A stretch of 64,000 nt of DNA from Salinimicrobium sp. TH3 (GTDB lineage Bacteria; Bacteroidota; Bacteroidia; Flavobacteriales; Flavobacteriaceae). The notes under the pieces are model-generated. The model did no database searches. It was not told the DNA's origin and saw nothing but the letters and a program-made list of their open reading frames with translations. The translations under genes were made by a program, and so were the position numbers. Location: positions 62,001 through 126,000 of the forward strand of contig NZ_JAPONB010000001.1 of assembly GCF_026676115.1 (NCBI RefSeq). The letters run 5' to 3'. Positions 17,505 through 27,880 of the stretch are shown in pieces (within the stretch, counting starts at the first letter, position 1; each line of letters opens with the position of its first letter).

Positions 17505-20335
17505 TCCTCAAGATCTATTGCTTTTATAACTTTTTGAATGTTGGTAGTTCCTGCTCCTGTCATCTTAAAAATGTAAAGTCCCCGGGCTGCTGAAGTGAGA
17601 TCTAATTCCACGGGTTGATTTGCCTCCAAGGGAGTCGTGACAACCTGTACAAGCCTCCCCTGGAGGTTGTAAACAAATACTTCGGCGTTTTGAACATCCT
17701 CTCCTGAAATGATCTTATAAGTTCCTGCTGAAATCGTGGGATAGACCTGAATCTTGTTTTCTCTTACCACGACTTCACCACGTTCTTCTGCTTCCTCTAT
17801 GGCAGTTTTGAACTGCCCTGAGAAAATTCCGCGGCCATATGAGGCAGCATAGGCCTCATTTTTGCCTTTTTTGAGATCCAGATCTGTAACCTTCACGTCA
17901 CTCATTCCATTATATGACTGTGTCCAAACCGGTTGACTGCTATTAAAATTCTCAGTAGCCCAAATACCCAGCTCTGTTCCAATGATCACTTCATCTTCAT
18001 TTAGCGGGTTGGGCAGGATGGAGAGCACCGGTAAGTCGGGAAGATTCCCTTCCTTATTTTCCCAGGTAGGACTGGCGGCATTGGCATTGGCAGTGTACCA
18101 GATGCTCTTTACTCCGTAGTTGTAAAATGTAACATATAATTGATCTTCAGTTTCTCCATATTCAACATCAGAAATACTTCCAACAAATTGTGGTCCTGTG
18201 ATCTCCTTCCAGGTCGCATTTGAAGGATTGCCATGGGCGTTTTCAACTTTAAGCAGTTTTGAGTTAATAAGTCCCAGAAGGACCGTGCTGCTCTGGGTTG
18301 AAAAAGGTGAAACTGTGATGGTGCTAATGGAGGTGTCTAAAAGTGGATTTTTAAGAGAGCTTCTGGGTGCAATGGGAGAATCCCGTTCAATTCCATCATC
18401 TCCTAAAGTTTCAATTTTAGTGAGATCTTCGTACCTGTAAAGAACTCCTTCAGGTCCATTCGAATAAAGAATATCCAGGTTGGAATCCAAAGCCTGCGGA
18501 TTTATAAAAAATCCATCTCTATCTTCATTATTTGCTATTAGAGAATATCCTTCTTTTTCATAATTGTAAAGGACAATAAGATCATTGTAGATCAAATTTG
18601 CAATAAAATATTCTGTATTTACCTGATCATAGAAGGAATGTGCTCCATCTCCTCCAAGAATGCCCAGGGAAGCAGGATTTCCATTTTCGAGCAATAAACT
18701 TCCGTTATCCTGGGTGCCTCCAAGGAAATAATCCCCGTTCGCAAATGAAGCCGGAGCTACAGCAACAGAATAGAACTGCGTGGTAATATAATTCACCTCG
18801 GGCGTAATGAATACCTTTGAAGTACTTGCCGATGCAAGGTCACGTGCGAAGGAAACGCCGCCGTCATGTCCAAAAATTGCCTGGTTGGTATTGTTCGGTC
18901 TAAACTTCATCACGTGATGATCTGCATGGACTTCAGAAACCGGAAGTTCGTCCAGGTTATCATTGTCTGCCCATTTTGAAATTTGCTCCCAGGAATCGCC
19001 GCTGTTGGAGGATCTAAAAAGGTCTATTCCTCCTACATAGACGATTTCGTCGTTTGTGGGGTCAGACTCTATCATGAGATTGTAAAAGGCCTGTCCTCTT
19101 GCAAAATCATAGGGAGGAATGTCAAGATCGGCGTCATTTGGTTCATTAAGCCGGGAGATAGTTTGAAACGCATCTGTAGTGATCCAAAGGGATGCTTCTT
19201 CCATTCGATCTTCAGCAAGAATATAGAATTTTCCAGGATCTGTGGCAGAAGCTTCTATCTCTGTGCGGTAAACTTCGGGTATGGTGGTTATTTCAGACCA
19301 GGTTGTACTTGTTCCCTGTTCACGCTTAAAAATTTTTCCGCCGAAAGAATTTTCCTCTCCCGGGGAATAAGTTGTAGATGCCCAGATATTTCCGTTAGCA
19401 TCTGTTTCAAAATCATTAAAAGATTCCTCTTCAACAACTTTGTTCCAGGAAGATCCTCCGTCTTTACTTCCGTAGAGACCTCGTTCAAAAAATCCCAATA
19501 AATTCTGCGGATTTTGGGCGTTGGCATAGAGGTGTGTGGAAACCCCTATAAAGATCTCGGTGCTGCTGCCATTATCCCAGGCTTCAATGTCATTGATGTA
19601 ATAAACTCCTCCAATTGCCCTAATATTTGTTCCTCCTCCCGAATTTGAGAATTCCTCAACGTCCAGTACTTTATTCCAGGTTTTGCCGCCATCTGTAGTT
19701 TTATAGACTCCGGTACCTACCACATCTCCCCCTGTGTATTGCTCCCCGGTACCGGCATACCAAATATTTGAATCTCTTGGGTCAACCGTAAGGCAGGAAA
19801 CATTGAGATTTGCCGGTAACCCTTCTACTTGTCTCCAGGCCGAGGATTCACTGGTGATATTATTATTTACCCATAGGCCTCCACTTATAGCACCGGCAAA
19901 TACTTTGTTGCCCGAGGGATCATTAGGGTCAAATAGCAATACCCTGGTGCGGCCTCCCACATTATTAGGTCCTCTGGAAACCCATGGATGTTCATTACTG
20001 TCCCCGGGAGATTTGCTAAAATTCTTGCTTTGTCTTTGCCTTAGAAGTTGTTCGTGAAGTTCCCTGACCTTATAGGGTTCAGGGTATCCCAGGGCAGGAT
20101 TCATGGTAAGATAAGCCATTTCCTCATAATATTTTTTTGGAGGAAGAGCTCTTTTAATTCTTTCAAGGCGGGAAAATCCCTTGTCCTTGTCGGGCTTATT
20201 TTGCTTCAGAAATCCAGAATGTTTCTCCCTGATTTCAGAAATATTATTTGTGGAGATATCTTCCGGGATAAGGTACAGGCCAAAAACTACGGCAAACAAA
20301 AGAACCGGAAGTATAAAATTTATACGTTTATTCAT
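17501..20335 (-). CDS. Sortilin/BNR-repeat protein with type IX secretion C-terminal domain
   Basis: The best start is the ATG at 20335 (MNKRINFILPVLLF, an N-terminal hydrophobic signal), giving 944 residues. The body is a beta-propeller of the sortilin/glycosidase BNR type, with repeats such as VYKTTDGGKTWNKV, GLYGSKDGGSSWNKV and LFRSSNSGDSWEQI, each containing the S/T-x-D-x-G-x-T/S-W Asp-box. The last 80 residues form a Por secretion (T9SS type A) sorting domain with VYPTISAGTYKI, VYNLQGRLVQ and GLYIFKMTG. It should be exported to the cell surface or medium by the type IX system. The propeller may bind or cut a polymer; no catalytic residues can be assigned. Confidence 0.88.
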   Translation of the reverse strand: MNKRINFILPVLLFAVVFGLYLIPEDISTNNISEIREKHSGFLKQNKPDKDKGFSRLERIKRALPPKKYYEEMAYLTMNPALGYPEPYKVRELHEQLLRQRQSKNFSKSPGDSNEHPWVSRGPNNVGGRTRVLLFDPNDPSGNKVFAGAISGGLWVNNNITSESSAWRQVEGLPANLNVSCLTVDPRDSNIWYAGTGEQYTGGDVVGTGVYKTTDGGKTWNKVLDVEEFSNSGGGTNIRAIGGVYYINDIEAWDNGSSTEIFIGVSTHLYANAQNPQNLLGFFERGLYGSKDGGSSWNKVVEEESFNDFETDANGNIWASTTYSPGEENSFGGKIFKREQGTSTTWSEITTIPEVYRTEIEASATDPGKFYILAEDRMEEASLWITTDAFQTISRLNEPNDADLDIPPYDFARGQAFYNLMIESDPTNDEIVYVGGIDLFRSSNSGDSWEQISKWADNDNLDELPVSEVHADHHVMKFRPNNTNQAIFGHDGGVSFARDLASASTSKVFITPEVNYITTQFYSVAVAPASFANGDYFLGGTQDNGSLLLENGNPASLGILGGDGAHSFYDQVNTEYFIANLIYNDLIVLYNYEKEGYSLIANNEDRDGFFINPQALDSNLDILYSNGPEGVLYRYEDLTKIETLGDDGIERDSPIAPRSSLKNPLLDTSISTITVSPFSTQSSTVLLGLINSKLLKVENAHGNPSNATWKEITGPQFVGSISDVEYGETEDQLYVTFYNYGVKSIWYTANANAASPTWENKEGNLPDLPVLSILPNPLNEDEVIIGTELGIWATENFNSSQPVWTQSYNGMSDVKVTDLDLKKGKNEAYAASYGRGIFSGQFKTAIEEAEERGEVVVRENKIQVYPTISAGTYKIISGEDVQNAEVFVYNLQGRLVQVVTTPLEANQPVELDLTSAARGLYIFKMTGAGTTNIQKVIKAIDLED

Positions 20336-20387
20336 ATAGGGATAACTAGCTAACTTCCGAGGAAATCGATTCTGCAAAATACAAAAA

Positions 20388-21728
20388 TTAAATTTTCAAG
20401 CCTTTAAACTTTTTAAATGAGGCAACAATATTGCTGTCGGTTAAAGAGGAAATATAGCTACATGTCTTAATTAGCTTGTCATATACTGGTAAATCTTCAA
20501 AGTGACCCGCTTCGGGAATTAGTTTAAGCACCAGTTTGTTGTAATTGGTTTGTTCCCCATTCACTGGAAGTAAGGCATCTGTATAAGTGTCGAGAAGGTG
20601 AGACAGCATTTGGTAACCGGCAATTTCCTTACTTATCACCTCTTCACTCTGGTAGATCTTATCAATACTTATTTTGATGATATCGGTGATTTGCGCTTCA
20701 TATTTGCTCCTGTCAAATAATGCCTCATGGAATTCCCCTTTTAAGATGGCTTCTTCATATTGCATAAAGATCTCCACGGCTTCTGTAAGAAGAGTATTAA
20801 TTGCTAAAGCCCTTAGATAACTAAGCCTGTCTGCCCGGGTTTGCAGATTGTGGTATTTCTCGGTAATTATTGAATCTTTTACAAGATTGATCAAATATTC
20901 CAGCGCATATTCCTCCTGAATAAGGCCCAAATTGATCCCGTCTTCAAAATCTATGATGGTATAGCAAATATCATCGGCTGCTTCCACAAGAAAGGCGAGG
21001 GGATGCCTGCAGTAACTAATATTCTTTCCCTTACTCGTGGAAATAAGTCCCAGTTCCTGTGCTACCTCTTCAAAAAAGGCTTTTTCTGACTGAAATATTC
21101 CAAACTTCTTATCGGCTATTCGCGAAGTGGGTTTATGCGGAAGGGATTCCTTTGGGTATTTTATAAAAGCTCCTAAAGTAGCATATGAAAGCCTTATGCC
21201 GCCGGGAATGCCGGGGCGATCTTCTGTGAGGATTTTAAAACCATTGGCATTTCCTTCAAATTTCGTTAGATCCTGAAATTCTTCAGGTGTAAGCATTTCC
21301 TGAAACCTTTTTCCATTGCCATTGCTGAAGTATTCGCCAATAGCCTTTTCACCCGAATGTCCAAACGGCGGATTCCCAATATCATGTGCCAAAGCAGCCG
21401 CAGCTACAATTGCACCAAAATCATTCATTTGGTAACCATGGGTCTTCTCCAGTTGCGGATGCTTCTCCAGGATCTTTTGTCCTGCAAGTCGCCCCAAAGA
21501 ACGACCTACTACTGAAACTTCCAGACTGTGAGTGAGGCGGGTGTGAACAAAATCGGTTTTAGACAATGGGATCACCTGCGTTTTATCCTGCAGGCTTCTA
21601 AAAGCTGAAGAAAAAATGATACGATCATAATCCACTTCAAAACCTAACCTGGTCGCATTCTGTTCTTTTCTTAACCTTTTATTTGTGTCTCCTGCTTTTC
21701 TCAGCGAAAGCAGCTGCTCCCAGTTCAT
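20388..21728 (-). CDS. dgt: Deoxyguanosinetriphosphate triphosphohydrolase (dGTPase)
   Basis: Dgt cleaves dGTP to deoxyguanosine and triphosphate. The 446-residue protein shows RTRLTHSLEV-like HTRLTHSLEVSVVGRSLG, the HD metal site AAALAHDIGNPPFGHSGEKA, and the later EAADDICYTIIDFEDGI with further metal/substrate residues. Two adjacent ATG codons exist (21731 and 21728); MNWEQLLS fits the family start. It lies near nrdA/nrdB on the same strand, a natural grouping of dNTP pool genes. Confidence 0.93.
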   Translation of the reverse strand: MNWEQLLSLRKAGDTNKRLRKEQNATRLGFEVDYDRIIFSSAFRSLQDKTQVIPLSKTDFVHTRLTHSLEVSVVGRSLGRLAGQKILEKHPQLEKTHGYQMNDFGAIVAAAALAHDIGNPPFGHSGEKAIGEYFSNGNGKRFQEMLTPEEFQDLTKFEGNANGFKILTEDRPGIPGGIRLSYATLGAFIKYPKESLPHKPTSRIADKKFGIFQSEKAFFEEVAQELGLISTSKGKNISYCRHPLAFLVEAADDICYTIIDFEDGINLGLIQEEYALEYLINLVKDSIITEKYHNLQTRADRLSYLRALAINTLLTEAVEIFMQYEEAILKGEFHEALFDRSKYEAQITDIIKISIDKIYQSEEVISKEIAGYQMLSHLLDTYTDALLPVNGEQTNYNKLVLKLIPEAGHFEDLPVYDKLIKTCSYISSLTDSNIVASFKKFKGLKI

Positions 21729-21760
21729 CATTTGGTATATTTTTTCAGTAAAGCTTCAAA

Positions 21761-21788
21761 AATAAACAATGAGCAATAAACAATAATC
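21761..21788 (-). repeat. 14-nt-period repeat (two units)
   Basis: On the plus strand AATAAACAATGAGC (21761-21774) is followed directly by AATAAACAATAATC (21775-21788), 12 of 14 identical. It abuts the stop codon of the small ORF at 21787-21927. Confidence 0.7.
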
Positions 21789-21927
21789 AATTAAGAGGTA
21801 ATAAAAAAGAAAGCATCAAATTCCAGGCAACAATTCCAAATGCGATTAAAAGGGAAGTGAAAACAATTGTCATTTCTACAGAGCGTCTGCTTTTGCGAAA
21901 AAGCGGATGCGACGAGAAATCTGTCAT
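21787..21927 (-). CDS. Small single-pass membrane protein, 46 residues
   Basis: A complete ATG-to-TGA frame lies between dgt and nrdA. It encodes MTDFSSHPLFRKSRRSVE, then one hydrophobic segment (about residues 20-44, with two Trp/Asn-containing turns) ending in LPLN. The basic cluster RKSRRS just before the hydrophobic segment would keep the N-terminus in the cytoplasm. I do not recognise the family. Support comes from the clean amphipathic layout and from the stop codon coinciding with a 14-nt-period repeat, as at other gene ends here. It could be a membrane-associated small regulator of its neighbours, but that is a guess. Confidence 0.5.
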   Translation of the reverse strand: MTDFSSHPLFRKSRRSVEMTIVFTSLLIAFGIVAWNLMLSFLLPLN

Positions 21928-22004
21928 TGGAGAACAGTCTTGAGGTTTTTCGGAGAAGTAATTTTATAAACTTTGGTAAATCTACTTTCAATCTTGAACT
22001 AAAA

Positions 22005-22076
22005 AACCCGTAACTCGAAACCCGCAACTACAGAATCTCACATCTAATATCTCACATCTAATATCTCATATTTACG
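22005..22076 (-). repeat. Composite array of 14-nt-period repeats after nrdA
   Basis: On the plus strand: AACCCGTAACTCGA then AACCCGCAACTACA (22005-22032), then two exact ATCTCACATCTAAT units (22035-22062) and a decayed third (22063-22076) that runs over the nrdA stop codon. Confidence 0.8.
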
Positions 22077-24489
22077 AGCCGCACATCAAACAATCATCTC
22101 CTTCTGCTTCCTTGGAGCTGGCGATTAGGGCACGCAGTTCTTCCGGGCTCAGAGAAGTTCCTTCTGGAATAGGTACAGCCGATGGTTTTGGTGCTTCAGC
22201 AGGAATTTCTTCTTTCTTTTCCTCTTTTGCCAGGGTGAATTTAATGGCGTCAACCGCACTTTTGGTACGCAGGTAATACATTCCGGTTTTTAGTCCGCTT
22301 TTCCAGGCGTAGAAGTGCATGGAGGTAAGCTTTCCGTAATTCGCGTTTTCCATGAAGAGGTTTAGCGATTGTGATTGATCAATAAAATAGCCGCGGTGAC
22401 GGGACATATCAATTATGTCCTTCATGCTGAGCTCCCAAACTGTTTTGTAAAGCTCTTTAAGATCTTCAGGAATTACGTCTATATTCTGCACAGAACCATT
22501 GGATCGTAAAATGGCATTTTTGACATCCTCGGTCCAAAGGTTTCTTTCTACCAGGTCTTCCAGTAAATGCTTGTTCACAACAATAAATTCGCCTGAAAGT
22601 ACACGACGGGTGTAAATATTTGAAGTATAAGGTTCAAAGGCTTCATTGTTTCCAAGGATTTGCGAAGTGGAAGCAGTTGGCATAGGCGCAACTAAAAGGG
22701 AATTGCGAACCCCATTTTTGAGCACTTGTTTTCTCAGTTTTGCCCAGTCCCATCTTCCGCTGAGGTCTTCGTCGTTGATCCCCCACAGGTTGAATTGAAA
22801 CTGACCTTTGCTCATTGGTGAACCTTCATAGGTTGAATAAGCTCCTTCTTCTTTAGCCATTTCCATAGATGCAGTAACTGCAGCAAAGTATAGCGTTTCA
22901 AAGATCTCCTGATTCAGCTTTTTGGCAGCATCACTGGTAAATGGAAGTCTTAGTTTAATAAAAGTATCTGCCAGTCCCTGGACTCCAAGCCCCACAGGGC
23001 GGTGCCTGAAATTTGAATTTTCAGCTTCCTTCACAGGATAATAATTCCGGTCGATCACCTTATTGAGATTCCTGGTCACTCTTTTGGTGATTTTAAAAAG
23101 TTCCTTGTGATCGAATTCATTTCCTTTGATGAACATGGGTAGTGCAATGGAAGCCAGGTTGCATACTGCAACTTCATCTTCGTTGGTGTATTCCAGGATC
23201 TCTGTGCAGAGATTGGAGGAACGGATGGTTCCAAGGTTCTGCTGATTTGACTTCCGGTTTGCGGAGTCTTTGTACAGCATGTAGGGCGTGCCGGTTTCGA
23301 TCTGCGACTCCAGGATCTTCTCCCACAGGTCGCGCGCTTTTATTGTTTTACGACCTTTGCCTTCAGCTTCATATTTTAAATATAGTGCTTCAAATTCGTC
23401 TCCGTGAATATCATATAAGCCGGGGCATTCGTGCGGACACATAAGCGTCCAGCTTTCATTCGCTTCCACCCGTTTCATGAAAAGATCGGGCACCCACATC
23501 GCATAGAAAAGGTCCCGGGCGCGCATTTCTTCTTTTCCGTGGTTCTTTTTGAGATCAAGAAAATCGAAAATGTCGGCATGCCATGGCTCTACGTAAATTG
23601 CGAAAGATCCTTTGCGTTTTCCGCCACCCTGATCAACATAACGGGCGGTGTCATTAAAAACCCGAAGCATAGGTACAATCCCGTTGGAAGTTCCATTGGT
23701 GCCCGAAATATAAGAACCTGTAGCCCTTACGTTGTGGATAGATAAACCAATTCCGCCGGCAGATTGCGAGATCTTTGCAGTTTGTTTCAGCGTATCGTAA
23801 ATGCCATCAATGCTGTCGTCTTTCATGGTGAGCAGGAAGCAGGAAGACATTTGCGGCTTTGGCGTGCCCGCGTTAAAGAGAGTAGGCGTGGCGTGGGTGA
23901 AATATTTCTTGGACATGAGCTCGTAAGTCTCAATTGCAGCCTCAATATCATCGGGATGTATCCCTATGGAAACCCTCATGAGCATGTGCTGCGGTCTTTC
24001 CGCAATTTTTCCGTTGATCTTGAGTAGGTACGAACGCTCCAGTGTTTTAAACCCGAAATAGTCGTACTGGAAATCCCGGTTATAGATAATCGTGGAATCC
24101 AGGAGCTCCTTATTCTGCTGAATCACCTCATAAACATCATCGGCCAAAAGAGGGGCTTTCTGACCGGTGCGTGGGTTGACATATTCATAAAGATCTGTCA
24201 TCACCTCCGAAAATGTTTTTTTGGTGTTCTTATGCAGGTTAGAAACCGAAATCCTGGCGGCAAGTTTAGCATAATCTGGGTGGGAAGTGGTCATGGTGGC
24301 TGCGATCTCGGCAGCAAGGTTATCCAACTCACTTGTGGTTACCCCATCGTAAAGTCCTTCAATCACTCTCATTGCCACCTTCACAGGATCGACAAGCTCG
24401 TTTAATCCATAGCAAAGTTTTTTGATCCTTGCGGTGATCTTATCGAACATAATGGGTTCTCTGCGGCCGTCTCTTTTTTCTACGAACAT
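22072..24489 (-). CDS. nrdA: Class Ia ribonucleoside-diphosphate reductase, alpha subunit
   Basis: This is the catalytic subunit that reduces NDPs to dNDPs. In its 805 residues an ATP-cone lies at the N-terminus (about 1-90, [20 protein letters not shown]). The barrel includes the substrate/cysteine segments [38 protein letters not shown] and [18 protein letters not shown]. The C-terminal tail ends DDCLMCGS, the redox-relay CxxC. The presence of an ATP-cone suggests dATP feedback control. nrdB lies 135 bp upstream on the same strand. Confidence 0.96.
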   Translation of the reverse strand: MFVEKRDGRREPIMFDKITARIKKLCYGLNELVDPVKVAMRVIEGLYDGVTTSELDNLAAEIAATMTTSHPDYAKLAARISVSNLHKNTKKTFSEVMTDLYEYVNPRTGQKAPLLADDVYEVIQQNKELLDSTIIYNRDFQYDYFGFKTLERSYLLKINGKIAERPQHMLMRVSIGIHPDDIEAAIETYELMSKKYFTHATPTLFNAGTPKPQMSSCFLLTMKDDSIDGIYDTLKQTAKISQSAGGIGLSIHNVRATGSYISGTNGTSNGIVPMLRVFNDTARYVDQGGGKRKGSFAIYVEPWHADIFDFLDLKKNHGKEEMRARDLFYAMWVPDLFMKRVEANESWTLMCPHECPGLYDIHGDEFEALYLKYEAEGKGRKTIKARDLWEKILESQIETGTPYMLYKDSANRKSNQQNLGTIRSSNLCTEILEYTNEDEVAVCNLASIALPMFIKGNEFDHKELFKITKRVTRNLNKVIDRNYYPVKEAENSNFRHRPVGLGVQGLADTFIKLRLPFTSDAAKKLNQEIFETLYFAAVTASMEMAKEEGAYSTYEGSPMSKGQFQFNLWGINDEDLSGRWDWAKLRKQVLKNGVRNSLLVAPMPTASTSQILGNNEAFEPYTSNIYTRRVLSGEFIVVNKHLLEDLVERNLWTEDVKNAILRSNGSVQNIDVIPEDLKELYKTVWELSMKDIIDMSRHRGYFIDQSQSLNLFMENANYGKLTSMHFYAWKSGLKTGMYYLRTKSAVDAIKFTLAKEEKKEEIPAEAPKPSAVPIPEGTSLSPEELRALIASSKEAEGDDCLMCGS

Positions 24490-24522
24490 AATTTGAGGAT
24501 TTAAATTAGAAGCCCCTCCCTG

Positions 24523-24589
24523 CCTCCCCAGAGGGGAGGAGATGGTAGTGGCTGTGGGTTATAATTAGTGGGCTTCACTTTTGTGAAGC
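24523..24589. repeat. Hairpin-rich spacer between nrdB and nrdA
   Basis: Two perfect stem-loops occupy the 135-bp spacer: CCTCCCC-aga-GGGGAGG (24523-24539) and GCTTCAC-tttt-GTGAAGC (24572-24589). A partial CCCCCTG/GGGG pair follows near 24606. Neither has a clean T-run, so they look like inserted intergenic elements or mRNA-stability structures rather than a terminator. Confidence 0.6.
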
Positions 24590-24624
24590 AGTAGATATTT
24601 AGTTCCCCCTGTTGGGGTAAGGAT

Positions 24625-25602
24625 TTAGAAATCGGCGTCGAAACTAATCTTATCGGCGTCTTTGTCTTTATTCATCACTCCTGCTTTTTGGTACTCACCA
24701 ACTCTCTTTTCAAAGAAGTTGGTCTTCCCCTGCAGGTTGATCATATCCATAAAATCAAATGGATTTGCAGTACCGTATTCCTTCTCACATTCCAGTTCTA
24801 CAAGAAGCCTGTCGGCGACAAATTCCAAATATTGAGTCATCAATTTGGAGTTCATTCCAATAAGACTCGCCGGGAGAGACTCAGTGATAAATTCCCGTTC
24901 AATATTTAGAGCATCAACAATGATCTCTCTAATCCGTTCTTTTGGCACCTTATTCACCAGGTGGTTGTTGTGCAGGTGCACGGCAAAGTCGCAGTGAACA
25001 CCTTCATCCCTTGAAATGAGTTCATTTGAGAAGGTGAGTCCTGGCATCAATCCGCGTTTTTTCAGCCAGAAGATAGAACAGAATGCGCCCGAAAAGAAGA
25101 TCCCTTCTACAGCCGCGAAAGCGATAAGCCTTTCAGCAAAAGAATCAGATTCTATCCATTTAAGGGCCCACTGCGCTTTCTTTTGGATAGCGGGGAATAC
25201 TTCAATAGCTTTAAAAAGCTGATTTTTTTCCTTCTCATCCTTGACGTAGGTATCGATGAGCAGGGAGTAGGTTTCAGAATGGATGTTCTCCATCATGATT
25301 TGGAATCCATAGAAGAATTTAGCTTCAGAATATTGTACTTCATTGACGAAGTTCTCTGCTAAATTTTCGTTTACGATCCCGTCTGAAGCGGCAAAAAAGG
25401 CAAGAATGTGCTTGATGAAATATCTTTCATCCGATGTTAATTTTTGGTTCCAGTCAGTAAGGTCCTGGTGCAGGTCGATTTCTTCTGCAGTCCAGAAACT
25501 TGCCTCCATTTTTTTGTACCAGTCCCAAATGTCGTGATGCTTGATTGGGAAGATCACGAACCGGTCCTTGTTCTCCTGTAAAATGGGTTCTAACTGAGCC
25601 AT
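24625..25602 (-). CDS. nrdB: Class I ribonucleoside-diphosphate reductase, beta subunit
   Basis: The small subunit carries the metal centre and radical. The 325-residue protein has the ferritin-like helices with metal ligands in [47 protein letters not shown] and [16 protein letters not shown], and ends with an acidic/aromatic tail for docking to NrdA. Length is usual for the class. It is transcribed ahead of nrdA. I did not find a convincing NrdR box upstream. Confidence 0.95.
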   Translation of the reverse strand: MAQLEPILQENKDRFVIFPIKHHDIWDWYKKMEASFWTAEEIDLHQDLTDWNQKLTSDERYFIKHILAFFAASDGIVNENLAENFVNEVQYSEAKFFYGFQIMMENIHSETYSLLIDTYVKDEKEKNQLFKAIEVFPAIQKKAQWALKWIESDSFAERLIAFAAVEGIFFSGAFCSIFWLKKRGLMPGLTFSNELISRDEGVHCDFAVHLHNNHLVNKVPKERIREIIVDALNIEREFITESLPASLIGMNSKLMTQYLEFVADRLLVELECEKEYGTANPFDFMDMINLQGKTNFFEKRVGEYQKAGVMNKDKDADKISFDADF

Positions 25603-25855
25603 GATATATATTATTTAGTTGGTTGGTTATTACGGTTATAACAAATATTGCGAATTATGTAAGAGTTTCTCCTACAGCAGCAGAAAGCTTTTCAACAAAG
25701 TTTTCAACATGACAAATAATTTTTGTTATTGAATTTATGTTAAACCCGGGATGCAGATAAATAAAAATGAGGAAGTTAATGCCTGTTAAAGAATTTAAGA
25801 ACAGTTGATGGTAACAGGGGTTTTAACTATAAAAGAAAGGCCGGAAACGCCATTT

Positions 25856-26944
25856 TTAGAGGGACTGGATTTCAAGTCTTTTCCCTCCTGCAGCAGCCGA
25901 TTCGTATATCTTTTCGAGCACAATTATATCTTTTAATCCATCTTCTCCTGGAGCGATCAAAGGCTTATCGTTTATTATGGCCAGGGCATCATCATCCATC
26001 TGTACTGCCTGTTGGTTTTTGCCCATAGGTGAAAGGATTTTACCATCGCTGGTTCCTCCTTTTACCCCGCTGTAAGTCTGGAAGGGTTGTAGATAATAAT
26101 AGCCATCGCGGCAGGAGATTTCCAGGTTGTTCATGTTTTCCCCGAAGCTTGTGCGGCAGTGAGCAGTAATTCTATCGGGAAACTCGAGGGTAAATTCCAT
26201 AGTTTCATCAACTTGCCTAAAAAGCTCAGGCCGGCTGGTGGACGACCTCGCCGAAACTGCAATGGGTTCTCTGCCCGTGGAGTAGCGGGAGGTATTTAAA
26301 GGATACACTCCCATATCGTACATGGCGCCGCCTCCCATCTCTTCTACTGCACGCCAGCCGGGATTACTGCTGAAGAAACCCGCTTTGGCCGTTAAATTCT
26401 GAATGGGACCATAAGGATTTGTCTCTGCCCACTTCATCATTATACGGTTATTCTTTTCATGCTGAAGGCGATATCCAATAGCCAGTTTGACTTTATTCTT
26501 TTCGCAGGCAGTAATCATTTCCCGGCATTCCTTGGAATTCATTGCCATAGGTTTTTCGCACCATACATGTTTCCCTGCATTGGCCGCTATGATAGAGTAT
26601 TTTGCATGCATTGAATTTGGCAGCACGATGTAAATGACATCAATATTGTCATTTTTGGAAATCTCGTGCATGTTCTCATAGTTGTAGACATTAGCATCGG
26701 GAATGCCATATTTCTCCTGCCAACGCGGAATTTTTTCGGGACTGCCCGTTACGATACCGCGGAGTTCACAATACTCCGTTTGCTGCAAGGCAGGAGCAAG
26801 TTGGTATGTGCTGTAGCCTCCTAGGCCAACCAGGGCCACGCCTAATTTCTTTTTTCCTTCAGCAAAAAGTATGTTGGGAATAGGCAGGCTTAGGGCGGTT
26901 AATAATAAACCTGATTTTTTAAGGAATGTCCGACGGTTGTCCAT
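25856..26944 (-). CDS. Gfo/Idh/MocA-family oxidoreductase with Tat signal
   Basis: The protein is 362 residues from the ATG at 26944, chosen because NRRTFLKKSG right after it is a twin-arginine signal; the frame is open a few codons further upstream. The Rossmann motif GVALVGLGGYSTYQL and the family dyad WCEKPMAMN with EKP mark it as Gfo/Idh/MocA. Export in folded form with bound NADP cofactor fits the Tat route, as in the glucose-fructose oxidoreductase branch, to which the C-terminal half looks closest. Its substrate is probably a sugar in the periplasm. It stands alone between nrdB and a DUF4412 gene. Confidence 0.87.
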   Translation of the reverse strand: MDNRRTFLKKSGLLLTALSLPIPNILFAEGKKKLGVALVGLGGYSTYQLAPALQQTEYCELRGIVTGSPEKIPRWQEKYGIPDANVYNYENMHEISKNDNIDVIYIVLPNSMHAKYSIIAANAGKHVWCEKPMAMNSKECREMITACEKNKVKLAIGYRLQHEKNNRIMMKWAETNPYGPIQNLTAKAGFFSSNPGWRAVEEMGGGAMYDMGVYPLNTSRYSTGREPIAVSARSSTSRPELFRQVDETMEFTLEFPDRITAHCRTSFGENMNNLEISCRDGYYYLQPFQTYSGVKGGTSDGKILSPMGKNQQAVQMDDDALAIINDKPLIAPGEDGLKDIIVLEKIYESAAAGGKRLEIQSL

Positions 26945-27046
26945 AATTACGGGTTGCACAACTTAAATCTAAGAAATTCAGGAGAATTTTATGATTCATA
27001 CCCAAGAATCTTCTGAAATTTCTTGTTTACAATGGCTAAGGAAATT

Positions 27047-27880
27047 TTACCTGCCTCCCATGTTCATACTTTGATAATTAGAGGTTTTTACGGAAAATGG
27101 TTTTTTTTCAATTCCCGTGCAGGTCATGCTCACATTTTTTTCAGGATTATTTTTATCCTTCATCTCCATTGCCATCATTAATCCTCTGCCATCCTTTATC
27201 CAGTCGGCATTAAGTCCCTTCGGAACATTCTTTTGATTTTTCTGATATAGGTCCCTAAAACTTACTCCTGCTTCCTCTGTAACATAGAATTCAAATATAT
27301 TATCGGCATTTTCTGTGCGATAGCCCTGGCATTCATAGCCCAGGATAGTTTTCGTTCCAATTTCTTTGAATTCCATATCCTCATAAGGATTTTCCAGGTC
27401 CATATCCTCTTCAGAAACATTGTTGCGGGTGGCCATTACCATCTTATTTCCATCTGAATTCATGTACATGACCGTTAGATTATTTTTATTGTCCAGGACG
27501 GTGAACATATTTTCGGCCTGCGGGATTTTTATACCCACATAAGGTGCATTTTCTTTAATGTGATATACCATGTCCATTTCCCCTTCGGTGGTATTCATTT
27601 TTAGGGTGTATTCCCAGTCAAAGTCATAACCTTCAGGAATCTGAGACTGATCCACCATATCCATTCCCATTGGGAAACTGGAATTTCCAAGCTGGTTTTC
27701 CCACATATTGTTGAGGGACTTATCGGTTTCCTCGGCAGCTTTATCTGAAATATTTTCTGTTGCTGCATCTTCAACTTTCTTTTCAACCTTCTTTTTAAGC
27801 TTTTTGAGAAATTGTGCTTCTGCTGGCGTAGTTCCGGCTAATAGGAAAATGGCAAGAACTAAATAAATAAGATTTTTCAT
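27047..27880 (-). CDS. Secreted DUF4412-like protein
   Basis: The 277-residue protein has a Sec signal ending at AEA/Q, followed by a Lys-rich amphipathic stretch (QFLKKLKKKVEKKVEDAA). Its main domain is a beta-rich region of the DUF4412 kind (YHIKENAPYVGIKIP, LGYECQGYRTENADN). No catalytic site is evident, and function is unknown. The first 40 residues closely match the start of the OmpA-like protein encoded next to it (28232-29485), so the two genes probably share an origin for this segment. They are co-oriented but separated by a terminator. Confidence 0.7.
   Translation of the reverse strand: MKNLIYLVLAIFLLAGTTPAEAQFLKKLKKKVEKKVEDAATENISDKAAEETDKSLNNMWENQLGNSSFPMGMDMVDQSQIPEGYDFDWEYTLKMNTTEGEMDMVYHIKENAPYVGIKIPQAENMFTVLDNKNNLTVMYMNSDGNKMVMATRNNVSEEDMDLENPYEDMEFKEIGTKTILGYECQGYRTENADNIFEFYVTEEAGVSFRDLYQKNQKNVPKGLNADWIKDGRGLMMAMEMKDKNNPEKNVSMTCTGIEKKPFSVKTSNYQSMNMGGR

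Noticed and set aside
21791-22027. 78-codon minus-strand ORF between dgt and nrdA
   Set aside because: It overlaps the better small membrane protein in another frame and runs into the repeat array; its composition is not protein-like.
21761-22076. Insertion-sequence ends flanking the small ORF
   Set aside because: The repeats are short tandem units without inverted ends, target duplications or a transposase.
25603-25680. NrdR box upstream of nrdB
   Set aside because: Only loose AT-rich matches are present; no paired sites of the expected form.
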